This document shows positions 1-9,522 of a stretch of DNA of 64,000 nucleotides, piece after piece; positions within the stretch are counted from its first letter, which is position 1; every line of letters begins with the position of its first letter. The notes under the pieces were generated by a model. It saw only the letters and a list, made by a program, of their open reading frames with translations, was not told the DNA's origin and searched no databases. The DNA lies in assembly GCF_001729745.1 (NCBI RefSeq), contig NZ_CP017186.1, positions 4,340,001-4,404,000 of the forward strand, in the 5' to 3' direction. A program made the translations under genes and the position numbers. The DNA comes from Enterobacter hormaechei subsp. hoffmannii. Its GTDB lineage: Bacteria > Pseudomonadota > Gammaproteobacteria > Enterobacterales > Enterobacteriaceae.

Positions 1-1
1 A

Positions 2-568
2 TCCGGCGTGGAGTACGACGTGATGACCGCAGAAGATATGGTGGTGGTAAATATCGCCACGGGTAAAGTGGTCGAGGGGAGTAAAAAACCCTCCTCCGAC
101 ACCCCGACCCATCTCGCGCTGTATCGTCGTTACCCGGAAATTGGCGGCATTGTGCATACCCATTCCCGCCACGCCACCATCTGGTCGCAGGCGGGGCAGG
201 ATTTACCCGCGTGGGGAACGACGCACGCGGACTATTTCTACGGTGCGATCCCCTGCACGCGGCTGATGACCACGGCTGAAATCGCGGGTGAATATGAATA
301 CCAGACGGGGGAAGTCATTATCAAAACCTTCGAGGAGCGCGACATAAGCCCGATGCAGGTCCCGGCGGTGCTGGTACACTCTCACGGCCCGTTTGCCTGG
401 GGCAAAGACGCTGCCGATGCGGTACACAATGCCGTGGTGCTGGAAGAGTGCGCCTATATGGGGCTTTTCTCGCGCCAGCTTGCACCACAGCTTCCGGTTA
501 TGCAGCAGGAATTGCTGGATAAGCATTACCTGCGCAAGCATGGCGCAAATGCCTATTACGGCCAGTAA
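2..568 (+). CDS. sgbE: L-ribulose-5-phosphate 4-epimerase SgbE, 3' part
   Basis: Class II aldolase/epimerase family. It interconverts L-ribulose 5-phosphate and D-xylulose 5-phosphate in the cytoplasm. The gene is cut by the window start: the frame is open from base 2, and about 40 N-terminal residues are missing compared with the usual 231. The zinc-binding HTHSRH motif and the [10 protein letters not shown] and HSHGPFAWG segments are visible, and the protein ends in the family-typical YYGQ. Residues such as LALYRRY and the ECAYMGLFS segment resemble SgbE more than AraD or UlaF as I remember them. Synteny agrees, because sgbE precedes aldB in E. coli. Here the following genes form an L-arabinofuranoside module whose product could enter metabolism through this enzyme. 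The stop codon abuts the stop codon of the convergent regulator with no spacer. Confidence 0.9.
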   Translation, partial: SGVEYDVMTAEDMVVVNIATGKVVEGSKKPSSDTPTHLALYRRYPEIGGIVHTHSRHATIWSQAGQDLPAWGTTHADYFYGAIPCTRLMTTAEIAGEYEYQTGEVIIKTFEERDISPMQVPAVLVHSHGPFAWGKDAADAVHNAVVLEECAYMGLFSRQLAPQLPVMQQELLDKHYLRKHGANAYYGQ

Positions 569-1387
569 TCATCCGGAATTAATATGCTCTTTACAGTACC
601 GCCGTTTCCAGACGGCGGGCGTTAACCCGGTATGTTTCGAGAATATCTGCCGGAAATAACCCACGTCATTAAAACCGCACCGGGTGGCCACTTCAGTTAA
701 TGAGGCCGCATCGTTCAGCAACAATTTTTCAGCGGCCCTGACGCGCTGGCGGTGTATTGCCTCCGTCAGGGTTAAATGAAACGTCCGGCGAAATACTCGC
801 CCCAGGTAATCTGCGTTGCAGTGCAGCTCTTTCGCCAGCTGTGAAGTGGATATGGGCAAATGAAAGTGAGTGCGGATAAGCTGTTTGGCCTTCCACGCCA
901 TTGCTGCGCCCGCATCATCCGCTTTATCTTCATATCCCGGCGAGAGCGATATCTGCTGCAAAATTAACAGCAAAATTATCTCCAGCGCCTGGCTACGCTG
1001 TAATTTTTCCTGCTCGCTTAAAAACTGACGGAATAACGCAATAACATATTGCGGATCCCGCACGCTACAGTGTTGCTCAATCGACAGTGGCGTCGCACCT
1101 GGCAACGCAGGCAAGCCTTCATCCACCTCAAAATGCAGCCAGTAAAATTTGAGATCGCCCGGAAAATCTTCCACACCGACATGCCGCCGCTTCGGCCAAA
1201 GTAATAAACTCTCGCCGGCGTTTACCTCAAACAGCGTATTTTCCTCCTGGATCGTTAATGTCCCTTTTTCGACAAAGATTATCTCCCACGAAGATAATTT
1301 TCGTGCGGGATGACGACCCACGCCCCGGGAGATAAATAACCCGCCATTTTGAACCTTAATCGGAAGTGCTATGGATAATTCAAGCAT
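569..1387 (-). CDS. AraC-family transcriptional regulator of the arabinofuranoside module
   Basis: Predicted cytoplasmic DNA-binding activator of 272 residues. The N-terminal half looks like the cupin-type sensing domain of AraC proteins, with segments such as WEIIFVEKGTLTI and LLWPKRRHVG. The C-terminal ~100 residues hold the double helix-turn-helix, with ISTSQLAKELHCNADYLGRVF as the first helix pair and a second near LTEVATRCGFNDVGYFRQIF. It is divergent from the GPH transporter and GH127 genes across 225 bp, the standard arrangement for a local sugar-responsive activator. I infer that it responds to an arabinoside or arabinose. The inducer cannot be read from the sequence. Confidence 0.85.
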   Translation of the reverse strand: MLELSIALPIKVQNGGLFISRGVGRHPARKLSSWEIIFVEKGTLTIQEENTLFEVNAGESLLLWPKRRHVGVEDFPGDLKFYWLHFEVDEGLPALPGATPLSIEQHCSVRDPQYVIALFRQFLSEQEKLQRSQALEIILLLILQQISLSPGYEDKADDAGAAMAWKAKQLIRTHFHLPISTSQLAKELHCNADYLGRVFRRTFHLTLTEAIHRQRVRAAEKLLLNDAASLTEVATRCGFNDVGYFRQIFSKHTGLTPAVWKRRYCKEHINSG

Positions 1388-1612
1388 GGATATTCAATTT
1401 CCCGCTTTTATGGTGGCTAATATTGCGTTTATTGTTTGATTATTAATAAATATCAGCAGAACAGCTCGATCAAACTCACAGTTTTACCATCAGGTCGGAA
1501 TCGTCATCTTTTTATACTTTTCCCTTCCCTTGTTGGACTGCCCGTTGAATGCAGAATAAATGGGGTACCTTGCACAAATACGATAAAAAATCGTTTATCG
1601 AGGAGTTACCCC
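1388..1612. promoter_or_regulatory. Divergent control region between AraC-type regulator and transporter
   Basis: AT-rich 225 bp gap that must carry the promoters of both the regulator and the transporter-GH127 operon. A small inverted repeat, CGATAAA-N6-TTTATCG, lies at 1581-1600 directly before the Shine-Dalgarno AGGAG of the transporter (start 1613). In RNA it would form a hairpin next to the ribosome site. I could not assign a convincing CRP site or promoter boxes. Confidence 0.5.
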
Positions 1613-3013
1613 ATGACTTCCACACCGATTACAGACGCAGAAGTTGCAAAACAGGCAGCCGATGACCGACTGTCAGTCCGCGAGAAAATTGGCTACGGCC
1701 TGGGCGACGCGGGCGGCACGGTAATTACCTGCCTGATCATGAACTTCCTGACCTTTTTCTATACCGATGTATTTGGCCTGACGCCCGCGCTGGTGGGCAC
1801 GCTGTTTATTGCTCTTCGGGTATTTGACGCGATTTCCGATCCGGTGATGGGCGTGATTGCCGACCGCACGCAGAGCCGCTGGGGGCGTTTTCGTCCGTGG
1901 CAGCTGTGGGTCGCGCTTCCCATCGGGATCGTCGGCGTGCTGACCTTCACCGTCCCGGACGCCAGCATGGGCGTGAAAATCGCCTGGGCGTTCGGCACCT
2001 ATTTGCTGTTGTCCGTAGGCTATACCGCCATCAACGTGCCGTATTGCGCGCTGATCAACACCATGACCACCCGCCACAACGAGGTAATATCCTGCCAGTC
2101 CTGGCGCTTCGTACTGTGCGGCGTGGCGGGCTTTCTGGTCTCCGTTGGCCTGCCGTGGCTGGTGTCAGAGCTGGGACAGGGCAATACCGCCCGGGGTTAT
2201 CAGCTGGGCGTCGGCGTACTGTGCGCCATCGCTGTGGTGATGTTCTTGTGCTGCTTCTTCTGGGTGCGCGAGCGCGTCCCGCTTGCGCTGATGGGGAAAT
2301 TTACCCTGCGCGAGCACCTGGCGGGCCTGCGTAAAAACGATCAGCTGCTGCTGATGCTGGTGATGTCGTTTCTGCTGATCAACGTCTTCAACATTCGCGG
2401 CGGCGGGTACATGTACTTCATCACCTACGTGCTTCAGGGCAGCACGGCGTACACCTCGCTGTTTTTCACCATGGTGACCTTTGCCGCCATTCTGGGCGCG
2501 GTGATCGTCAACCCGCTGTCGCGGCGGATTGATACCGTCAAACTCTACTACTACACCAACCTGGTACTCGCTGCGCTTGCTATGGGAATGTGGTTCCTGC
2601 CAGGTGGCCCGGCGCACCAGACGCTCTGGCTTATCGTGATTTTAAGTAACGGCGTGATCCTGGGCTTCACCCTGCCGCTTCACTTCTCGCTAATGGCCTT
2701 TGCCGATGACTACGGCGAATGGAAAACCGGCGTGCGCTCCTCGGGGATGAATTTCGCCTTCAATCTATTTTTCATCAAGCTCGCGTGGGCATCCAGCGCC
2801 GGGATCATCAGCCTGGTGTTTATTGCCGTGGCCTATCAGCCAGGCGCGGGCAACCAGACACCCGCCTCATTGCAGGGCATCACCGCCATGGAGACGCTGC
2901 TCCCTGCCCTTTTCCACCTGCTGCTGGCGGTCGCTATCCGCTGGTGCAGGCTTAACAATCCCGTGATGTCGCGCATTGCAACCGATTTGCGCCAGCGTCA
3001 TGTACAGTCCTGA
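1613..3013 (+). CDS. GPH-family glycoside/pentoside:cation symporter
   Basis: Inner-membrane secondary transporter of 466 residues with about 12 hydrophobic segments. The family signature follows the second segment: [11 protein letters not shown] then RWGRFRPW, the DPxxGxxxDRT...GRxRPW motif of glycoside-pentoside-hexuronide symporters (relatives include the E. coli xyloside-type carriers). The frame is open upstream to 1436, but 1613 is chosen because GAGGAG lies just before it and the protein then starts with a normal cytoplasmic N-terminus. The GH127 gene follows after 10 bp, so the two are co-transcribed. I infer that the substrate is an L-arabinofuranosyl di- or oligosaccharide, from the partner enzyme only. 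Confidence 0.88.
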   Translation: MTSTPITDAEVAKQAADDRLSVREKIGYGLGDAGGTVITCLIMNFLTFFYTDVFGLTPALVGTLFIALRVFDAISDPVMGVIADRTQSRWGRFRPWQLWVALPIGIVGVLTFTVPDASMGVKIAWAFGTYLLLSVGYTAINVPYCALINTMTTRHNEVISCQSWRFVLCGVAGFLVSVGLPWLVSELGQGNTARGYQLGVGVLCAIAVVMFLCCFFWVRERVPLALMGKFTLREHLAGLRKNDQLLLMLVMSFLLINVFNIRGGGYMYFITYVLQGSTAYTSLFFTMVTFAAILGAVIVNPLSRRIDTVKLYYYTNLVLAALAMGMWFLPGGPAHQTLWLIVILSNGVILGFTLPLHFSLMAFADDYGEWKTGVRSSGMNFAFNLFFIKLAWASSAGIISLVFIAVAYQPGAGNQTPASLQGITAMETLLPALFHLLLAVAIRWCRLNNPVMSRIATDLRQRHVQS

Positions 3014-3023
3014 GGAGAACGAT

Positions 3024-4973
3024 ATGACCATAATGGAAGCCGACCTGCATCAGCTGAAAATCAACGACCCGTTTCTTGGTCAGTACCAACGGCTGGTCCG
3101 CGATGTGGTAATCCCCTACCAGTGGGATGCGCTTAACGATCGCGTGGCGGAGGCTGAACCCAGCCACGCCATCGCCAACTTCCGTATCGCGGCCGGTCTG
3201 GAACAGGGGGCGTTTTACGGGATGGTCTTTCAGGACAGCGACGTGGCGAAATGGCTCGAAGCCGTAGCGTGGTCGCTGTGCCAGAAGCCGGATGCCGAAC
3301 TGGAAAAAACCGCCGACGAGGTGATCGAGCTGGTCGCAGCGGCGCAGTGTGAAGATGGCTATCTCAATACCTATTTCACGGTGAAAGCACCGGCCGAGCG
3401 CTGGACCAATCTGGCCGAATGCCACGAACTGTACTGCGCCGGACATATGATTGAAGCGGGCGTGGCGTATTTCCAGGGAACCGGAAAGCGCCGCCTGCTG
3501 GACGTGGTGTGCAGGCTGGCGGATCATATCGACAGCGTGTTTGGCCCGGGCGAAAACCAGCTGCACGGCTATCCGGGCCACCCGGAAATCGAGCTGGCGC
3601 TGATGCGGCTGTACGACGTCACGCAGGAGCCACGCTATCTCAATCTGGTGAAATACTTTATTGAGGAACGCGGCACGCAGCCTCACTTCTACGATATCGA
3701 ATATGAGAAGCGCGGCAGAACGTCATACTGGAACACCTATGGCCCGGCGTGGATGGTCAAGGACAAAGCCTACAGCCAGGCGCATCAGCCCCTTGCCGAA
3801 CAACAAACGGCCATCGGCCACGCCGTGCGTTTTGTCTATCTGATGGCGGGCATGGCGCATCTGGCGCGCCTGAGCAACGACGAAGGGAAACGTCAGGATT
3901 GCCTGCGGCTGTGGAACAACATGGCACAGCGCCAGCTGTACATCACCGGCGGGATTGGCTCGCAAAGCAGCGGCGAGGCATTCAGCAGCGATTACGATCT
4001 GCCCAACGATACGGTCTATGCCGAAAGCTGCGCCTCCATCGGCCTGATGATGTTTGCCCGCCGGATGCTGGAGATGGAGGCGGACGGCCACTACGCCGAC
4101 GTGATGGAGCGCGCACTATACAACACGGTGCTGGGTGGCATGGCGCTGGACGGTAAGCATTTCTTTTATGTAAATCCGCTGGAAGTGCACCCGAAAACAC
4201 TGGCCTTTAACCATATCTATGACCACGTGAAACCGGTGCGCCAGCGCTGGTTCGGCTGCGCCTGTTGCCCGCCGAATATTGCGCGCGTGCTGACCTCGCT
4301 GGGGCACTATATTTATACCGTTCGCCCGGACGCGCTGTTGATCAACCTGTACGTGGGGAACGACGTCGCCATTCCGGTGGGGGAAAACACCCTCCAGCTG
4401 CGGATTAGCGGAAACTATCCGTGGCATGAGCAGGTGAAAATCGAGATAACCTCACCAGTTCCGGTAACTCACACGCTGGCCCTGAGGCTGCCGGACTGGT
4501 GTGCGGAACCGGCTGTTTCGCTCAATGGTCAAGCCATTACAGGCGAGGTCTCCCGTGGATACTTATACCTAAACCGCAACTGGCAGGAAGGCGACACGCT
4601 GACGCTGACGTTACCGATGCCGGTCCGCCGCGTGTACGGCAACCCGCAGGTGCGCCAGCAGGCGGGGAAAGTCGCATTGCAGCGTGGGCCGCTGGTTTAC
4701 TGCCTGGAAGAAGCCGATAACGGCGCAAATCTGCATAACCTTTCTTTGCCGCAAGACAGCGCGTTTCGGGTATTTGAAGGCAAAGGCATTTTCGCGCACA
4801 AGATGCTGATACAGGCGGAAGGGATTGGGTGTCAGGCGAAGGACACTGATGCCCTGTGGCAGTACGACCACTCGCCGGTAGAACGTCAGCCCCAGACGCT
4901 GACCTTTATTCCGTGGTTCAGCTGGGCAAACCGGGGAGAAGGGGAAATGCGGATATGGGTGGATGAAGGCTGA
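3024..4973 (+). CDS. GH127 beta-L-arabinofuranosidase (DUF1680)
   Basis: Glycoside hydrolase of 649 residues, the usual length for GH127, related to Bifidobacterium HypBA1. Family members are retaining enzymes that use a zinc-bound cysteine nucleophile. The expected residues are present: TVYAESCAS places Glu334 and Cys336, and FGCACCPPN gives the adjacent pair Cys414-Cys415. The N-terminus (MTIMEADLHQLK) has no signal peptide, so cleavage is cytoplasmic after uptake by the symporter encoded 10 bp upstream. The start at 3024 has GAGGAGAAC in front and is preferred over an upstream in-frame ATG at 2976 that lies inside the transporter gene. Released L-arabinose could join the sgb/ara pathway. 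Substrate specificity is inferred from the family. Confidence 0.88.
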   Translation: MTIMEADLHQLKINDPFLGQYQRLVRDVVIPYQWDALNDRVAEAEPSHAIANFRIAAGLEQGAFYGMVFQDSDVAKWLEAVAWSLCQKPDAELEKTADEVIELVAAAQCEDGYLNTYFTVKAPAERWTNLAECHELYCAGHMIEAGVAYFQGTGKRRLLDVVCRLADHIDSVFGPGENQLHGYPGHPEIELALMRLYDVTQEPRYLNLVKYFIEERGTQPHFYDIEYEKRGRTSYWNTYGPAWMVKDKAYSQAHQPLAEQQTAIGHAVRFVYLMAGMAHLARLSNDEGKRQDCLRLWNNMAQRQLYITGGIGSQSSGEAFSSDYDLPNDTVYAESCASIGLMMFARRMLEMEADGHYADVMERALYNTVLGGMALDGKHFFYVNPLEVHPKTLAFNHIYDHVKPVRQRWFGCACCPPNIARVLTSLGHYIYTVRPDALLINLYVGNDVAIPVGENTLQLRISGNYPWHEQVKIEITSPVPVTHTLALRLPDWCAEPAVSLNGQAITGEVSRGYLYLNRNWQEGDTLTLTLPMPVRRVYGNPQVRQQAGKVALQRGPLVYCLEEADNGANLHNLSLPQDSAFRVFEGKGIFAHKMLIQAEGIGCQAKDTDALWQYDHSPVERQPQTLTFIPWFSWANRGEGEMRIWVDEG

Positions 4974-4990
4974 ATAACTGCGGCCTGTTG

Positions 4991-5066
4991 CCCTTACCCC
5001 AGCCCTCTCCCACGGGAGAGGGAGTAAAAAGTAGGCCGGGTAAGGCGAAGCCGCCACCCGGCTTTA
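4991..5066. repeat. Dispersed palindrome followed by REP-like element
   Basis: Two repeat types stand side by side between the convergent GH127 and aldB genes. CCCTCTCC-CACG-GGAGAGGG at 5003-5022 belongs to a family seen at five places in the window. A REP-like palindrome with GCCGGGT and ACCCGGC arms follows at 5031-5064. Such elements cap 3' ends and can stabilise or terminate transcripts. Confidence 0.75.
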
Positions 5067-5090
5067 ACCCGGCTCAGGCCGCCCGGGAGA

Positions 5091-6629
5091 TTAAAACAGC
5101 CCCAGCGGTTTATCGGAGTAGCTGACTAACAGACATTTCGTTTGCTGGTAGTGCTCCAGCATCATTTTATGGGTTTCGCGCCCGATGCCCGACTGTTTGT
5201 AGCCGCCAAACGCCGCATGAGCCGGATAGGCGTGATAGCAGTTTGTCCATACGCGTCCGGCCTGAATGCCGCGGCCCATTTTATAGGCAAGGTTACCGTT
5301 ACGGCTCCAGACCCCCGCCCCCAGGCCATACTGCGTGTCGTTGGCGAGCTCCAGCGCCTCGTCCATGGTTTTAAACGTGGTGACGGCCAGCACCGGTCCA
5401 AAAATTTCCTCCTGGAAAACGCGCATGTTGTTCTTACCGAACAGGATAGTCGGCTCAAGGTAGTAGCCCTCCTGCAAATCGCCTCCCAGCACCTTACGAC
5501 GACCGCCGGTCAACACATCGGCCCCCTCTTTTTTACCGATATCAATATAGTTGAGGATGGTTTCCAGCTGGCCATGCGATACCTGCGCCCCCATCTGGGT
5601 AACGTTATCCAGCGGATTACCGCTGCGAATCGACTCCACGCGCCGGATCGCCCGCTCCATAAAGCGCTCATAAATGGATTCCTGCACCAGCGCGCGGCTC
5701 GGACAGGTGCAGACTTCGCCCTGGTTAAACGCAAACAGCGCAAACCCTTCCAGCGCTTTGTCGAAGAAGGCGTCCTCTTCATCCATCACGTCGGCAAAGA
5801 AGATGTTCGGCGATTTCCCGCCCAGCTCCAGGGTGACCGGAATGATGTTCTGGGTCGCGTACTGCATAATCTGCTGACCCACTTCCGTTGAGCCGGTAAA
5901 CGCCACTTTGGCGATACGCTTTGAAGTAGCCAGATATTCGCCGATCTCTCCCCCGGCCCCGTTGACCACGTTAATGACCCCCGGCGGCAACAGGTCGCCA
6001 ATTACCTCCATCAGCAGCAGTACCGAAAGCGGCGTTAAGCGTGCAGGTTTCAGCACAACGCAGTTACCCGCCGCCAGCGCGGGCGCCATTTTCCAGCTCG
6101 CCATCAGCAGCGGGAAGTTCCACGGAATAATTTGCCCCACCACGCCGAGCGGCTCGTGGAAGTGATACGCCACGGTATCTTTGTCAACTTCACTTATTCC
6201 CCCCTCCTGGGCACGGATGCAGGACGCAAAATAGCGGAAATGGTCGATCGCCAGCGGCACGTCCGCCGCCATGGTTTCGCGGATCGGCTTGCCGTTGTCC
6301 CACGTTTCTGCGGTCGCCAGCAGCTCCAGATTCTGCTCCATCCGATCGGCGATTTTGAACAAAATGGCCGCTCTGTCCTGAACGGACATTTGCCCCCACT
6401 TATCTTTCGCCTTATGCGCCGCATCCAGCGCTAAATCGATATCCCGTTTGCCCGAACTGGCAATTTCACACAGCGGCTGGCCGGTAACGGGCGTCAGGTT
6501 GGAATAGTATTCACCGTCGACGGGCGCCACCCAGTCGCCGCCGATAAAGTTGTCATAGCGGGGCTTCAGCTTAAGGGGAAAACCATACTCGCCAGGCTGG
6601 ATACGCGATGAGGGAGGATTGTTTGTCAT
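5091..6629 (-). CDS. aldB: Aldehyde dehydrogenase AldB
   Basis: Cytoplasmic NAD(P)-dependent aldehyde dehydrogenase of 512 residues, oxidising acetaldehyde and related aldehydes to acids. The nucleotide-binding segment [17 protein letters not shown], the FTGSTEVG motif, the glutamate motif LELGGKSPN and the catalytic-cysteine segment [16 protein letters not shown] are all present. The C-terminus ([15 protein letters not shown]) matches AldB closely. The start at 6629 gives MTNNPPSS, as in E. coli; ten codons of open frame upstream are ignored because AAGGAGAC precedes 6629. In E. coli the gene is RpoS-dependent and CRP-activated. It is divergent from a ROK kinase gene instead of lying next to yiaY as in E. 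coli. Confidence 0.96.
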   Translation of the reverse strand: MTNNPPSSRIQPGEYGFPLKLKPRYDNFIGGDWVAPVDGEYYSNLTPVTGQPLCEIASSGKRDIDLALDAAHKAKDKWGQMSVQDRAAILFKIADRMEQNLELLATAETWDNGKPIRETMAADVPLAIDHFRYFASCIRAQEGGISEVDKDTVAYHFHEPLGVVGQIIPWNFPLLMASWKMAPALAAGNCVVLKPARLTPLSVLLLMEVIGDLLPPGVINVVNGAGGEIGEYLATSKRIAKVAFTGSTEVGQQIMQYATQNIIPVTLELGGKSPNIFFADVMDEEDAFFDKALEGFALFAFNQGEVCTCPSRALVQESIYERFMERAIRRVESIRSGNPLDNVTQMGAQVSHGQLETILNYIDIGKKEGADVLTGGRRKVLGGDLQEGYYLEPTILFGKNNMRVFQEEIFGPVLAVTTFKTMDEALELANDTQYGLGAGVWSRNGNLAYKMGRGIQAGRVWTNCYHAYPAHAAFGGYKQSGIGRETHKMMLEHYQQTKCLLVSYSDKPLGLF

Positions 6630-6645
6630 GACCGTCTCCTTGCTG

Positions 6646-6659
6646 TTGTTGTACAACAA
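6646..6659. promoter_or_regulatory. Perfect 14 bp palindrome in the aldB leader
   Basis: TTGTTGTACAACAA is fully self-complementary and lies about 10 bases upstream of the aldB ribosome-binding site. It could be an operator or a small RNA hairpin. No factor can be assigned from sequence alone. Confidence 0.4.
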
Positions 6660-6795
6660 GGGTAGTTCCGGCTGGTGATTTTCTCGCCAGCGGGTAGCGG
6701 GTTTACGAGCCGCATCACGGATTACCGTACTTTACGTTTCGTTTCTGCCGCCGCAGCCATACTTAATAGCTCAAGGGCTCATGAGGAATGATGCA

Positions 6796-7680
6796 ATGCA
6801 GCTATTTATCGGCTTTGACGTGGGTGGAACCCACATCAAACACGGCGTAATTAATGAAAACGGCGAAGAACTGACATCCGATGAATATGATACGCCGGAC
6901 GATGAAAGCACCTTCAAAGAGAAGTGGAAAGCGGTAGTGGATAAGTACTGCCAGGAGCACGAGATCGCCAGTATTGGCGTGAGTTTTCCAGGACATATCA
7001 ATCACCATACCGGCGAAGCGGCCAAAGCCGGGGCGCTGGACTATCTTGACGGCGAAAACCTGTGCGAACTGTTCGCACAGCTGACCGATCTCCCCGTGAC
7101 AATCGAAAACGATGCCAATTGCGCGGCGCTGGGCGAGCGCTGGCAGGGCGCGGGCAAGGACTATGAGCATTTCGTCTGCATCACCATCGGCACCGGCATC
7201 GGCGGCGGTATCGTCATGGAGGGCGATCTCTACCGCGGGTCGCACTACCGGGCGGGTGAGTTTGGCGTGCTACCCGTAGGCAATGAGGGCGAACCGATGC
7301 ATGAAGTGGCGTCCGCCAGTGGCCTGATGAAAGCCTGCCGCCGCGCGCTGGCCGTGTCGGAAGATGAGATGCCTGGTGGTGAGGAGCTGTTTAAACGCAT
7401 GGACAGCGACGTGCATCTGCGCGAAGCCATTGAAGCGTGGGCGCATTGTCTGTCGCGCGGTATTTACAGCGTGATCTCTATGTTTGATCCGCAGGCGGTG
7501 CTGATTGGCGGCGGCATTAGTGAGCAGGAGAAAATCTATCTCCTGCTGGATAAATATTTACAGCGATTCGAGGAGTGGGAAGCGCTCCGGGTGCCCATCC
7601 TTCCCTGCGAGCTGGGTAACCAGGCGGGAAGGCTGGGCGCGGTCTGGCTGGCTAAGCAGAAGCAGGCGCGCAGCGCTTAA
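6796..7680 (+). CDS. ROK-family sugar kinase
   Basis: Predicted cytoplasmic ATP-dependent hexokinase-type enzyme of 294 residues. The N-terminal phosphate-binding motif DVGGTHIKHG, the IENDANCAALGE segment with the catalytic Asp, and GTGIGGGIV are typical of ROK proteins. There is no helix-turn-helix domain, so it is not a NagC/Mlc-type repressor. The usual CxCGxxGC zinc motif is absent after HYRAGEFG. The start at 6796 is chosen because GAGGAA lies 7 bases upstream; an ATG at 6781 would place that site inside the gene. The substrate is unknown. It ends 3 bp from the convergent selB stop and occupies the position of yiaY in E. coli. Confidence 0.85.
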   Translation: MQLFIGFDVGGTHIKHGVINENGEELTSDEYDTPDDESTFKEKWKAVVDKYCQEHEIASIGVSFPGHINHHTGEAAKAGALDYLDGENLCELFAQLTDLPVTIENDANCAALGERWQGAGKDYEHFVCITIGTGIGGGIVMEGDLYRGSHYRAGEFGVLPVGNEGEPMHEVASASGLMKACRRALAVSEDEMPGGEELFKRMDSDVHLREAIEAWAHCLSRGIYSVISMFDPQAVLIGGGISEQEKIYLLLDKYLQRFEEWEALRVPILPCELGNQAGRLGAVWLAKQKQARSA

Positions 7681-7683
7681 CGC

Positions 7684-9522
7684 TTACGGAAATAACTGCG
7701 CGTCGCGTAGCACATGGTCATTGCCACGACGACGCGTAAACCCGATGCGGTTGAAATACTCCAGGATCTGAATCGCCAGTTTGCGTCCTACGTTCAGCCG
7801 ATCGCGGAAGTCTGCGGCGCAGGTTGATCCGCGCGCCTGATCCAGCTCCCGGATCAGGTTCGCAAACGCAACGATCCGATCGTTGCGGTAATAACGATCT
7901 TTCACGATCGCCACAATCATGCCCTGCTGCGCCGCATGCCGCAGTACCTGACGCATCAGCTGCTCATCGGTATTGGTTTCACGCGCCAGATCGCGCACCC
8001 ACCAGGGTTCATCGCCAAACAGCGCCGCCACTTTTTGCCAGACCGCGTCCTGCTCAGCGGTAAAACCGGCCTTATGTTCCGGCAGGTGTAGCCAGCCGTG
8101 ATGACTTGCAATCACGCCGCTTTCACGCATGTTTTCAATCAGCAACAGCACCAGCGCGTCGTCTTCCATGGGCAACGCCATACGCCGCAGACGTTCACGG
8201 CCCGGACCGGGCTCATCCTGATGCTGTTCATGATAGGTCGCCAGCGTGCTCAACACTTTACGCTGCCAGCGCGCCGCCACCGGCGCGTTCAGCAGGCTGT
8301 TGCCAGCCTGAATAAAACCCGGCTCCTGCGTCAGAAGACGCAATCCTTCACCGCTGAGCTGGCGCGCCCAGGCGAACGCAGCCAGATCCACCGCACCACG
8401 CTCAAGGTGGATATCTAACGCAGACTTGTCGTCACGAGCCTGGGCCAGCGAGGCCAGCCACGCTAAATACTCGGGCTTACGCTTGCCGCGACGGGGCGGA
8501 TTCAGCATCACCACGCGGGCGCCCGCCAGGGTTTCGCGCGCGGAGATGTCGCGCAGAACCAGGCGGTCGTTATCCGCCAGCCAGAGCGGGGAGTCGAACA
8601 CCAGTTCGGCGAGATCGTTTTCCAGCAGCGACACGCGTCCGGTGATGTGGCTGGCCGCGTGATGGATATGCAGCGGCTGCCACTGGGTCAGCGGCGTGTG
8701 GGTCTGTAGAGAAACGATAATCCGTTCAGAAGGCTCCGGCGGCGCGTCGGCCAGCAGCCAGTCGCCGCGGTTAAGCTGGTCTTTTTCGGCATCACCAGCA
8801 ATATTCAGCGCGATACGCTGCCCGGCATGGGCCTGTTCCACCGGCTGGTTTTGCGCGTGAAGCCCGCGCACGCGCATCGGTTTGTTCACGCCCGTCAGCC
8901 ACAGGGTATCGCCCACGTTAACTTCGCCACTCAGCGCGGTACCGGTCACCACCAGCCCAGCCCCTTTCACGGTAAACGCCCTGTCGATCGCCAGACGGAA
9001 GCGGTGATGGCTGGCATGTTCACGAGACGGGATCTGCTGCAAATGGTCGCGAAGAGCGTCGATACCGCGGCCTTCTGTCGCCACGGTGACAAACAGAGCG
9101 GCATCCTTAAAACCATATTCACTCAGCGCCGCCAGTACCTCTTCACGCACCTCGTTGATACGCGCCTCATCCACACGGTCCGCTTTGGTAAGGGCGACGG
9201 TCAACTGCGGGTTTCCCGTCAGTTGCAGGATCGCCAGATGCTCGCGCGTTTGCGCCATCACCCCGTCATCGCACGCGACAACCAGCAGAGCGTGATCGAT
9301 CCCGCCCACGCCCGCGAGCATATTGGAAAGAAACTTCTCGTGGCCGGGCACGTCGATAAAGCCCAGCACGCGACCGTCGGGCTGTGGCCAGTAGGCGTAA
9401 CCCAGGTCAATGGTCATGCCGCGCTTTTTCTCTTCCGGCAGGCGATCGGCATTCACGCCCGTAATGGCCTGCAATAACGTGGTTTTGCCGTGGTCAACGT
9501 GACCGGCGGTGGCAATAATCAT
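7684..9522 (-). CDS. selB: Selenocysteine-specific elongation factor SelB
   Basis: GTPase of 612 residues that delivers selenocysteinyl-tRNA to UGA codons marked by a SECIS hairpin. The EF-Tu-like G domain opens with GHVDHGKTT at residues 7-15, followed by DVPGHE near 57-62 and TKAD near 112. The C-terminal region has the winged-helix repeats that bind the SECIS RNA. It overlaps the 3' end of selA by 4 bp (ATGA), which indicates translational coupling in a selAB operon. Its mRNA targets would be formate dehydrogenases encoded elsewhere. Confidence 0.97.
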   Translation of the reverse strand: MIIATAGHVDHGKTTLLQAITGVNADRLPEEKKRGMTIDLGYAYWPQPDGRVLGFIDVPGHEKFLSNMLAGVGGIDHALLVVACDDGVMAQTREHLAILQLTGNPQLTVALTKADRVDEARINEVREEVLAALSEYGFKDAALFVTVATEGRGIDALRDHLQQIPSREHASHHRFRLAIDRAFTVKGAGLVVTGTALSGEVNVGDTLWLTGVNKPMRVRGLHAQNQPVEQAHAGQRIALNIAGDAEKDQLNRGDWLLADAPPEPSERIIVSLQTHTPLTQWQPLHIHHAASHITGRVSLLENDLAELVFDSPLWLADNDRLVLRDISARETLAGARVVMLNPPRRGKRKPEYLAWLASLAQARDDKSALDIHLERGAVDLAAFAWARQLSGEGLRLLTQEPGFIQAGNSLLNAPVAARWQRKVLSTLATYHEQHQDEPGPGRERLRRMALPMEDDALVLLLIENMRESGVIASHHGWLHLPEHKAGFTAEQDAVWQKVAALFGDEPWWVRDLARETNTDEQLMRQVLRHAAQQGMIVAIVKDRYYRNDRIVAFANLIRELDQARGSTCAADFRDRLNVGRKLAIQILEYFNRIGFTRRRGNDHVLRDAQLFP

